64,000 nucleotides of DNA from Bedellia somnulentella (Eukaryota; Arthropoda; Insecta; Lepidoptera; Bedelliidae), in NCBI GenBank assembly GCA_963576735.1, contig OY755188.1:14310323-14374322 (forward strand). The letters run 5' to 3'. The notes beneath the pieces were generated by a model, which was not told the origin of the DNA, made no database searches, and was given only the letters and a program-made list of their open reading frames with translations. The translations under genes and the position numbers were made by a program. Below are positions 55,911 to 64,000 of the stretch, in pieces; the stretch's first letter is position 1, and each line of letters starts with the position of its first letter.

Positions 55911-57960
55911 ATTTACGAGAGTCTGCCTCTTTTACACCATACATTATAAACAGAGATGGATTATTTGTAGCTATGTTTTCATTTCCATATTCAATGTTTT
56001 ATTTTATGAAGTGCTTCCTAAAAAATATATAAATAAGGGTCTATTTGTATAATTAAAGTAGACGACATATTACAACTTTATCCATGAACGTTCCTTTTTC
56101 ACAAATATGTAAAAGTGACTTTCACTGTAGACGCGATCAGAAGCATTGATTTATTTAGGTAAATTTTCAGGAAGAAAGACAACTTTATACATACAAGCAT
56201 AACAAATATAATAACTGATTACATTACAACGTGCTTTGCTTAAACAACGTTTCACATTATTTATATTGTCTTTCCATCAGTAATTTATAACGGAAACACT
56301 TATATACCAGCAATGAAATGAATGTGGAAGTCCCGAGGGCCTGCATTTGCCGTGGCGAAGCTAGAATCCAAGATGGCGGCCAACCATCGCTGACGTGACA
56401 ACTTCCGCCCGGCGCACCGCATCCGCCACTGCCGGTCCGTCTACTCTTCGGTATTGCTTTTGCTAATATTAAATTCAAGTTCATAGAGTCATGTTTAGTT
56501 TTATGTGATTTCTGTTTTATGAGATATGGGTATTATTTTTGCTATTTTAAATTAATTAATCTGTTCTTAATTAGTCTATATTTATGTTATTTTGAATAAT
56601 TTATCTGGTGTGATACACAATGTAAAAAATTACTAATGAAGTACATTTTTAGTTGTAATTACATAAAATTACATTTACATATTTTATTAAACGATCTAAC
56701 ATATCTATAAAAATCTGACGCACCATGCGCATAACAGTGGATTATTTACGCGTTATCATTTTTAATTAATTGCTTAAAAAAAATTCATTGATCACTTCGA
56801 TCTTAAATAATCAAAAATAAAACAAATGAGTCTAACAAGTCCAAACTAGCTTATAAATATTTTTTCTCTATGGTGATAGAGCATCTGGTTTACGGAATTT
56901 GAGCGAGTGATTTATTTGCACCACCATACAACATAATATTCTTTACTCTCTCAAATTATACACCAACAATTGCAAAGATGAAAATAGCATGTGTGTATTT
57001 GTTGTACGCGAATCTACTTAGTCATTAGTGAGGGCGGAGTAGGGCGGGCGGCGCGGGGGCGGGCGGGCATCTGCCGAAACAAATGTCGCGCGCTCCTCAT
57101 TACTCCGGTTTGTCCCAAAACTGATTGTGCCGATTGGATTGCAAATCAGGCGTCCATCAATCGAAATTCACAGCATGTCGAGTTGCGAAATAATAAAAAT
57201 ATTGTGGTTATTTTGTTGATGCATGGTTTGGGCAAAAAGTAGGCGTCTGGAAAGTTTGTTGAGGGATAATATTTTCACGTGATACCGAGGACTTCTATAC
57301 AGACAGATAAAGTAAACCAAAAAAGGCTAAACAACTTGAAATAAACACATTGTTTTAAAAATAAAATAAAAAAATAGCATTTATAACAATTCTTCAGTTT
57401 ACATGGTGAAATTTCATTGAAATCTTGCACTAGGTTTGGCCTGGATTGCAAGAAAAACCATGTCGGCCACAGTAGACCTTACTTACCCCAGGCAAAAATT
57501 ATCAAGTCGCAAAAATGTGAGGGTTCACAGACATATAAAAGTATTTAGATGTAGTTGAATGTATTTTTATTAAGATAAGAAAAATACTTTTTAACTTAAT
57601 ACGCATTAATGTCACAGTTACCATATCAAACTAGAATACGTAGTTAGAAAGCGTTGAGAGCTACATAAATTAATCAGCAAAATACTTATGAAAACTATAT
57701 AAGAAAACTCTTAATTACTCCCCGTAACATATTTTAAATACTAGTCACCTGACAGCCAAGTGGCTCACACAACGTAAGTACGTCACTGAAAGTTAACCCT
57801 AACTTGGTGATGTAGTTCGTACCGGCTCATGAATCTTGAAACAGATAGAATGGTACGCTAGCGCATTGGATGCTAAATCTTGATTCTCTATCACAAATTA
57901 AATAATCAACTAACTACAAAAAATTGAGCTTACACAGAATGACCTGACATCTAACGGGTA
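55911..57960. other. Intergenic with promoter-like islands
   Basis: No gene seen. GC-rich patches at 56370-56450 and 57025-57100 ('gcgggcggcgcgggggcggg') lie in AT-rich DNA. The first holds YY1- and CRE-type sites. Confidence 0.4.
56368..56396. promoter_or_regulatory. YY1/Pho-type motif with adjacent CRE half-site
   Basis: 'ccaagatggcggcc' at 56368-56381 is a full YY1/Pho consensus; TGACGT follows at 56391. Such pairs mark promoters of housekeeping genes, but I saw no matching exon. Confidence 0.35.
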
Positions 57961-57966
57961 AATAAT

Positions 57967-58668
57967 ATCCCACCAAAAACATTAAATGTAAAAAAATGCC
58001 AAGTCTCTCGATGCAGTTTTTCCATCTTAAAAAGTTTTGAGATCTCATAGAAGCCAAGTCCTATTCAAAATATTTCGTAGTTATAAATCAACATTTAGTA
58101 ATTGTATCAATAGTTTTCTTTATATTATAATTATAGTGACTTGGCAATGAGCACAAGAAGAAACAAATAAAACGGCATACTCGTATTTGGAGGAGTTGAA
58201 AGTTACACACACCGCATGCGTAAACATTAATATCACAAAATTAATTTTCTTTTGGTTTATCCGTGTCGTCCCAACCGAATTTCGGCAACGGCAGTCAGTC
58301 TTAGTGCACTCTCGATTCATTTACTTTTATAAAGCGATGGCCCGTAAGGTATTCTTAATTATTGTATTGGAGCATGTAGTCGGTAGTGACCATCATGATT
58401 CACACATAACAAATAATCTGATCACTGGTCTCGTCAGTAACATTTGCATATAATTCCAGGCAGCAAGCAGCTTTTAATTTGTGCTCATTGCCAAGTCACT
58501 ATAATTATAATATAAAGAAAACTATTGATACAATTACTAAATGTTGATTTATAACTACGATTTATTTTGAATAGGACTTGGCTTCTATGAGATCTCAAAA
58601 CTTTTTAAGATGGAAAAACTGCATCGAGAGACTTGGCATTTTTTTACATTTAATGTTTTTGGTGGGAT
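57967..58668. repeat. Long inverted repeat, 190-bp arms
   Basis: 57967-58156 and 58479-58668 are reverse complements with about two mismatches (near 58073-58076). The 322-bp spacer shows no gene. The right arm ends two bases short of the stop codon of the Helitron helicase remnant. Confidence 0.85.
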
Positions 58669-58669
58669 C

Positions 58670-59088
58670 TCATTTATTTTTTGTAATGCATTTCTTTCTT
58701 TTACTTTTAGGTGACCTCACAATTTCTTGGACGTCAGCTACTGCTTTGCTTAGAACCCATTCTCTATCTCTATCTCTATCTCTTCTGTTTCTTCTCTGAG
58801 GCTTCGTTACTTCTAAGGTAGACAAGTCTGGGCGATATATACTTCGGAGTCGATTATATTCAGCTATTGCTGTCTCCTGAGCTTTGATACTACTAAAATT
58901 CACATTTATTAAATGTAATCCACCCAAACTAGTCACTCTTGAAAGGGCCACGTATGCTTGTTTGACGACTGAAAACTCCCATACATGCTGTATGACAACG
59001 AATGAAATAAACACGACCCATCTCCAGGAATAGAGATAACTCTGTGTGGACAAAGGTCGCCATTTATGTACAATATTTCACGTTCCAT
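58670..59088 (-). pseudogene. Helitron remnant: OTU-like segment joined to helicase C-terminus
   Basis: Minus 59088-58977 reads from ATG 'MEREILYING' to 'VISIPGDGSCLFHSLSYSMY', with the OTU-protease active-site form D-G-x-C-L-F. After 'MYG' the frame shifts and 58976-58670 gives 'QAYVALSRVTSLGGLHLINV' and 'IAEYNRLR', the typical end of a Pif1-type Helitron helicase, then an Arg/Asp-rich tail (from a (TCTCTA)n run) and a stop. Rep and most of the helicase are gone; a large deletion joins the two pieces. OTU domains are known in some animal Helitrons/Helentrons. Inactive. Confidence 0.7.
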
Positions 59089-59655
59089 TACACTATATTT
59101 ACAATTACTTCTATAACAATAGGGCTTAAACTTATATAAATATATGCAAACTAAATAGAACTAAACTAACTAACAAATAACTAACTAAATAAATATATAT
59201 CTACTAACTTACAAACGATAACTAAACTAAACTAAATAACACGTAAAGTTCTCCGAATATCAATTATCACTACAATATTTTTTAGTTTCGAAATGGGTTT
59301 TCATAGACAGATGGCGCTATCAAATGAAAATTATCGAATTATTTTGAAGTACCTACTACTTACACTGCGCTTTGTAACGCAACCATAGCGCGATTCAGAC
59401 AGGTACAACGCCATCTATCGAGCGCGCATACAATATTTATCGCAATACAATGGAGTTTTAGCTTTATTAATTTAATGAACTTTATGTATTAATTTGTATT
59501 AATGATAGTCTATGTATTACATTTATATTATTCTTTTCTATTCTATGTATGTATTCATCCAATTGAATAGGTACTTGAACAACGAACAAAGTTAACAATG
59601 CAGTCAAAATCCATACATAATGTTCTTGCCAAACCGCAAATATAAAATTGTTTTC
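59089..59655. other. Intergenic, no gene seen
   Basis: AT-rich, with (CTAAA)-like runs at 59150-59240. Possibly more Helitron flank. Confidence 0.4.
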
Positions 59656-59659
59656 TATG

Positions 59660-60060
59660 GCATATATATTTTTTTAATGTTTTTATAATTTTTCCTTTAT
59701 ATGTGGCTAATGACCTATCTTGGTGCAAAATTTGAAGTTTCTAAGTCTGCTAGAAGTACCTTAGATTTTTGATGATCTGTCAGTGAGTCAGTGAGTGACA
59801 AAATGGTGTAACTTTGATCGACCGTAACTCCTAAACTATTAATTCATTTGGCGTGTAATTTCGAACTTAAGCTTGTTCCAATGCCTACTATTATTCACCG
59901 AAAACCTAAACTCCTAGCTTTGTCCACGTCGAAGATAAAGGGGGGGCGAAACAGCCGCGAAACGCTTCGAGAAAAGATGGTACGGCCGTGCCCGTTTTGC
60001 TCGAGACTTGGCAGGGGCACTGCCGTGCCCCCAGATATAAACATCATCACAAAGATGTAT
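59660..60060 (+). repeat. Unclassified dispersed repeat with 3' hairpin
   Basis: 'gtctgctagaagtaccttag' and 'cagtgagtcagtgagtgac' are repeat words I associate with lepidopteran DNA. A perfect hairpin GGGGCAC-TGCC-GTGCCCC at 60014-60031 lies near the 3' side, as in Helitron-like elements. Ends not defined. Confidence 0.4.
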
Positions 60061-60189
60061 AATTGATACTTTTCAGCACCTCAGTAATCAAGTGATTACT
60101 TACCTACCAATACCAATTTAAATCATTTCTCCTGCGAGAGTCGTACGAGGTGACAAATTCACTTCATTTCACTTGAAGGTGTAACCTGA

Positions 60190-60348
60190 GCCAATAAATT
60201 AGAAATATCTCAGCCGCATTTGGAAGTTGAGTGGGAAAAAGATGGATAAATAAGGATTTTTGGTGTTAGGCCTCCAACCGCATCACCCAAAAATCCCTTA
60301 AAAAGCCCGAATACCCTTAGTCACCTCTTACGTACACCAACGGGAATA
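60190..60348 (-). repeat. SINE B, truncated at both ends
   Basis: 'tctcagccgcatttggaagt' to 'cttagtcacctcttacg'. Confidence 0.75.
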
Positions 60349-60458
60349 AATAAATAAATAAATATATAGTTATAGTTTATACACATGAAGCTAAAAATAT
60401 GCAAGCGAAAATATAATACAAAATTATTAATTACCCCACATTTGCTATGACAAATTAA

Positions 60459-60695
60459 CATACATACATATACTCACGGCTAAAGATCCCTTGAAGGGGT
60501 AGACAGAGCTAAGGAATTAAAAATTCCTCAGCCACTTTTGGAAAATTGCGTGGGGAAAAGATGGCGATGGGTCTCCAACCGCATCGCCCAAAAATCCCTT
60601 AAAAGCCCCAATACCGTTAGTCACCTCTTACGTACACCCACCGGAAGAAATGGGATAATGCTATTCTAAGCCGGCACTACACAGCAAATTATATA
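60459..60695 (-). repeat. SINE B, 13-bp target duplication
   Basis: 'tatgacaaattaa' at 60446-60458 and 60696-60708. Part of the mid-region ('gtaaaataaaggttgttg') is deleted, and about 10 extra bases precede the 5' end. Confidence 0.9.
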
Positions 60696-61067
60696 TATGA
60701 CAAATTAAATTAGGCCATTAAATATATGTTAAAGTTATTTTTATTGTGCTCACTAAATTTTTATTAAACGTACCATATTGTTAAAAAAATAGCAGTATTC
60801 CGAAACCCAAGAGCGCTTTCATGCCATAAAGCTCTTAGTTATTAACACCGTCAAGAACACCCTCACCAGCCAAGTTAAACATCGAAACTTAGACCCGCTC
60901 TTTACAATTACGCTTTTACTCTAACTTCTTGCAAGACTTATATGTGAATGCGTAACAACTTTGCGAATAAAGTTGCTCCAACCATATACCAGTAGTACAT
61001 GTGTTGAAACTTAAAAGATGTTTCAATTAACTGTCAAATACATTTCTGTTTGAATTTGGGACTAAAA

Positions 61068-61372
61068 ACTAGAGTGTTTTTTTTTCTGTGAAATGTCGGA
61101 TGAAAATCTCATTACTTTATCTCATTTGGATCAAATAGCAAATGTGCTCAAAAAAGCAGGCGTCCGAAGTATGAAGAATAAAAGAGCAGGTTTGAAATGA
61201 TTGATGGATGTGAACGAAGCCAGAGAGGTTTGCCAGGATCGTACAAAGTGGCGATCTATAGTCTCTGCCTACCCCAATGGGAACTAACGGCGTGAGAATA
61301 TGTATGTATGTAACTAGAATGTTTTGTTTTGTCGTAAAGTGTCGGCTGAAAATCACATAATAGCATCTCATT
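61068..61372 (+). mobile_element. RTE 3' fragment between long direct repeats
   Basis: 61127-61311 matches the RTE 3' end ('ggcgtccgaagtatgaagaa', 'tctctgcctaccccaatggg', 'gcgtgagaatatgtatg'). It is flanked by imperfect direct repeats of about 60 bp (61068-61126 and 61312-61372; both start 'aactaga'). Confidence 0.75.
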
Positions 61373-61429
61373 GGTAAAAGTCGTTACTTATGGTAAATGC
61401 TTAGAGATCTGGAGCATTATAAGTAGTTA

Positions 61430-61535
61430 TGCTGTTAGCAACTCATCCCCAAGAGCTCTTTTCGGCAGTCGAAAGATTGTCTGAAAAGATCGGTATTAGT
61501 GATAACACCGTCCATTGCATTTTATTACAAAACCG
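61430..61535 (+). pseudogene. Possible hAT transposase C-terminal remnant
   Basis: Across one frameshift the plus strand reads 'SSPRALFGSRKIV' then 'SEKIGISDNTVHCILLQNRI', which follows the order of the hAT dimerisation block (Ser-rich, 'F', 'G..VS.KR..LS.DNV..L.FL..N'). Short and broken, so tentative. Confidence 0.3.
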
Positions 61536-61547
61536 TATTGTTAGTTA

Positions 61548-61911
61548 CATAACATAACATAACATAAACGTTCACGCCGAATATCCCCGAAGGGGTTGGC
61601 AGAGGTACTAATACTTCTGAACATAACGTGACTTTGTCACCTGGTGTTCAGAGTACCCACGTTTTGCATGGACAGTGTACTCACGTGATAGGAGGCAGGC
61701 CTATCGCCGTTTTGCACGAATACACTGTCACATGACTAAGTACAACTCAGCCATGTGGGTTTCCTCACAATGTTTTCCCTCACCGTTAACAACAATTAAC
61801 CACACATTGTCTTTAGAAAAGACAAATTGGTGTAGGCCCGCCCCAGGATTTGAACACTAGTCGTTTGCACGATAACCGAGTGTTCTACCCACTGGACTAT
61901 CACGGTTGCTT
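61548..61911 (-). repeat. SINE A subfamily a, full length, 12-bp target duplication
   Basis: 'tattgttagtta' at 61536-61547 and 61912-61923. Complete head with 'ggactatcacggttgct'. Confidence 0.95.
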
Positions 61912-61959
61912 TATTGTTAGTTAATATTTATTTTTTAGATGTTTACGAATCTTTTCCCT

Positions 61960-62204
61960 GCTGTGTAGTATCGGCTTATAATAGCACTACCCCATTTCTT
62001 CCGGTGGGTGTACGTAAGAGGCGACTAACGGACTTGGGGCTTTTTAAGGGATTTTTGGGTGATGCGGTTGGAGACCCATCCCAACAACCTTAATTTCACC
62101 ATCTTTTCCCCACGCAACTTCCGAAAAATTCTTAGGTATTTATAATTCCCTAGCTCTGGTTTCAAAGGATTTATAGTCGTGAGTATATGTATGTATGTAT
62201 GTGA
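61960..62204 (+). repeat. SINE B, full length, 13-bp target duplication
   Basis: 'gaatcttttccct' at 61947-61959 and 62205-62217. It separates the coding remnant from its original stop codon (61943-61945) and AATAAA (minus, 61927-61932). Confidence 0.93.
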
Positions 62205-62428
62205 GAATCTTTTCCCTTTAATGTTCTAAATGCGACTGATGAATCATCTAAGTATTTATTCGGATAAACAGGTGACAGTGTCATAAAACTTGCCATATAC
62301 ATTGTGATAAAGTAAATATGACTATCCTGCACCACTTTTCTTAAATAATCTACTAGCACAAAAAGTTTATCAGGAATAACTATATCTCTGAGTGAATTTT
62401 TAGGCATATAATTTTTATTGATATTACC

Positions 62429-63527
62429 TAGGGATTGCAATCCGGTATAATTTTCAATCCGGCCGGATTTCACCGGATTGGCTCCAATCCGGCCGGATCC
62501 GGCCGGATCCGGTCGGATCCGGTCGGATTTTAAAGTTACTTAGGGCCTAGTATTAGTGATTTTTAGTTTTGATAATAATACATATAAAGAAAAATAAAAT
62601 ACGTATTTATGGAAAATTAAATCATATTTATATATTTCACTTTAAATTATATTTTTGGTAATGTAATTTTTGGTACTATTTGTACTAAATGAAATAATGA
62701 GACTATTCTAAATAATAAACATAACATAACATAAACGTTCACGCCGAATATCCCCGGAGGGGTTGGCAGAGGTACTAATACTTCTGAACATCACGTGACT
62801 TTGTCACCTGGTGTTTAGAGTTCCCACCTTTTACATGGACAGTGTACTCACGTGATAGGGGGCAGGCCTATCGCCGTTTTGTACGAATACACTGTCACAT
62901 GACTAAGTACAACTCAGCCATGTAGGTTTCCTCACGATGTTTTCCCTCACCATTAACAACCATGATAAATTAACCACACATATGTCTTTAGAAAAGACAA
63001 ATTGGTGTAGGCTCGACCCAGGATTTGAACACTAGTCGTTTGCACGATAACCGAGTGTTCTACCCACTGGGCTATCACGGTTGCTAAATAATAAAGTACC
63101 TAAGTAATCAGTCTGACTCTCACTTATTGCTCTAAGTACTAAGTACTTAAATAATAATACTATTGAACTCTTTTTAATAGTCTACACAGACTTTTAACTA
63201 CTTTTAAATTAACAAAACAGTCTTTTAAATCAGTACTTATCAAATCAACTTTCATAATCCTAAGACACAATAAAAACAGGAAAAATTTATTTTTGCAATG
63301 GAAAATTCGAGTTAATATTACCTTCTTCTGTGCCTGAAAAAACGATCTAAGAAAACATATAGTGTTGATTGTACTACAGTTTTCATACCTACAGTTTTTC
63401 GCGTACATATTTTTTGCTTTACCGGATCCGCCACCGGATCCGGCGCCGAGCCACCGGATCCGGTAGTTCTAAAAACACGCCGGATCCGCCGGATTACCGG
63501 ATCCGCCGGACCGGATTGCAATCCCTA
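62429..63527. mobile_element. hAT-like non-autonomous element
   Basis: Ends TAGGGATTGCAATCCGG and its inverted copy; flanks 'atattacc' (62421-62428) and 'ctattacc' (63528-63535) match 7 of 8, the hAT duplication length. Subterminal DNA is packed with CCGGATCCGG-type words on both sides (62456-62535 and 63420-63515). The AT-rich interior has no transposase and contains a SINE A. Confidence 0.75.
62720..63083 (-). repeat. SINE A subfamily a, full length, nested in the hAT-like element
   Basis: 'ctaaataataaa' at 62708-62719 and 63084-63095, a perfect 12-bp duplication. Confidence 0.95.
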
Positions 63528-63637
63528 CTATTACCCAATTTTTCACTAAACCTCTGTATGCTATAATTTTTAGCACTGTTATCGAAACGGAGCTCGCCTT
63601 TCGTGCCATAACCGTCGTACTCATGGATATTTTTTTT

Positions 63638-63961
63638 TCAATATGAAATTTATTTTTAGGTTTGAGAAAATTATGATAAAACCATTATGTGTAATTTTCA
63701 AAAACAGCAAGATTTTTCTCTGTAAAGAATGTGATTTCTAAATATAGTACGAATGTTTAGTGCAATTCGGCTGTTACGTTGTGAAGTTTCAGTCTTGGAA
63801 GCGTACTTCCTCATCTCATGTTGGCAGTGACGCAAGTAAATTAACTATTCGTGAAATTTCGGAAATACTTTTTAATATTTCCTCTCTAAAACCTTCTTAT
63901 GCTTTTAAACTAAGTCTAACTAGACGAGTTTAAAAGATGAATTTAGTTATTTTCTTTTATT
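63638..63961. other. Intergenic, no gene seen
   Basis: AT-rich DNA upstream of the coding remnant; nothing recognisable. Confidence 0.4.
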
Positions 63962-64000
63962 AACACATACATACATACATACATATTCTCACGTCGTTAG
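63962..64000 (-). mobile_element. RTE 3' end, running out of the window
   Basis: (CATA)n then 'catattctcacgtcgttag', the reverse of the RTE terminus. The rest lies beyond the window edge. Confidence 0.6.

Larger units (their letters stand above)
62205..63637 (-). pseudogene. Coding remnant split by a hAT-like element and a SINE, about 105 codons
   Basis: Removing the hAT-like insertion and one copy of its duplication gives an open minus-strand frame: 'EYDGYGTKGELRFDNSAKNY', 'SIQRFSEKLGNINKNYMPKN', 'IVIPDKLFVLVDYLRKVVQD', 'YMASFMTLSPVYPNKYLDDS', 'FRTLKGKDS'. Before the SINE B insertion the next codon was TAA, followed by AATAAA, so this was a last exon or an intronless copy. A TGA lies just upstream at about 63638; a splice acceptor there is unconvincing. 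I do not recognise the family. The frame is intact apart from the insertions, which argues that they are not very old or that selection acted until recently. Confidence 0.5.

Noticed and set aside
56257..56484. 75-codon frame, Gly/Pro-rich, minus strand
   Set aside because: It overlaps a GC island with promoter-like motifs and shows no signal peptide, domain or splice support.
58187..58453. 88-codon frame in the spacer of the long inverted repeat
   Set aside because: No recognisable motif and no start context; length is within chance for this composition.
63318..63566. Open frames rich in Asp-Pro-Ala or Arg-Arg repeats
   Set aside because: They are translations of the CCGGATCCGG arrays of the hAT-like element.

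Overview
The window looks like lepidopteran (moth or butterfly) nuclear DNA. It is AT-rich, genes are sparse and intron-containing, and the dispersed repeats are of types I associate with Lepidoptera: tRNA-headed SINEs, RTE-type LINEs with (TATG)n or (GTAA)n tails, Helitron ends, and a repeat carrying 'aagtgcgagtcgg' and 'ggttccgta'. The order-level assignment is inference from these features and not from any search.

Three host genes can be supported. (1) Minus strand 1794-3467: a single-exon gene for a secreted, low-complexity protein of about 557 residues, with a well-spaced TATA/initiator promoter. (2) Plus strand 25256-31465: a four-exon gene for a 252-residue secreted or membrane protein with four cysteines near its C-terminus; its introns hold several nested retroelements. 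(3) Minus strand 33772-40456: a five-exon gene for a 187-residue EF-hand protein of the MCFD2 type, a soluble ER/Golgi cargo-receptor partner in vertebrates, with a duplicated remnant of its last exon just downstream. A fourth, probably dead, coding remnant (minus, about 62205-63637) has been split by a hAT-like element and a SINE.

Almost everything else is mobile DNA in layers. Two SINE families dominate. SINE A is about 360 bp, has a tRNA-like head, ends in (TTATG)n, and comes in two subfamilies. SINE B is about 250 bp, starts 'gctgtgtagtgtcggcttag', ends in (TATG)n, and comes in several subfamilies. By my rough count they have about 20 and about 37 recognisable copies here. Both end in the same kind of sequence as the RTE LINE remnants: 'ctctg', a CCCC/GGGG hairpin, 'gcgtga', then a TATG-type tail. 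The simplest reading is an RTE element whose reverse transcriptase is shared by two unrelated SINE families. Two further tRNA-headed families (C and D) occur in low copy.

DNA transposons include a Transib remnant (4714-6152) with RSS-heptamer-like termini, a CAATG target duplication and a RAG1-like catalytic-core fragment; a PIF/Harbinger element (41210-41968) inside a SINE B with TAA duplications; a hAT-like element (62429-63527); a piggyBac-like MITE (332-555); a complete non-autonomous Helitron (17823-18767) abutting a second Helitron-like 5' end; a deleted autonomous Helitron remnant with an OTU-like segment (58670-59088); and two long inverted repeats (20456-21002 and 57967-58668).

The layout is: 0-7 kb, secreted-protein gene, RTE and Transib; 7-25 kb, repeat-rich intergenic DNA; 25-31.5 kb, four-exon gene; 33-40.5 kb, MCFD2-like gene; 41-64 kb, repeat-rich DNA with a few GC-rich, promoter-like islands and the split coding remnant. 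I found no CRISPR array, rRNA gene, functional tRNA or clustered operon-like system.
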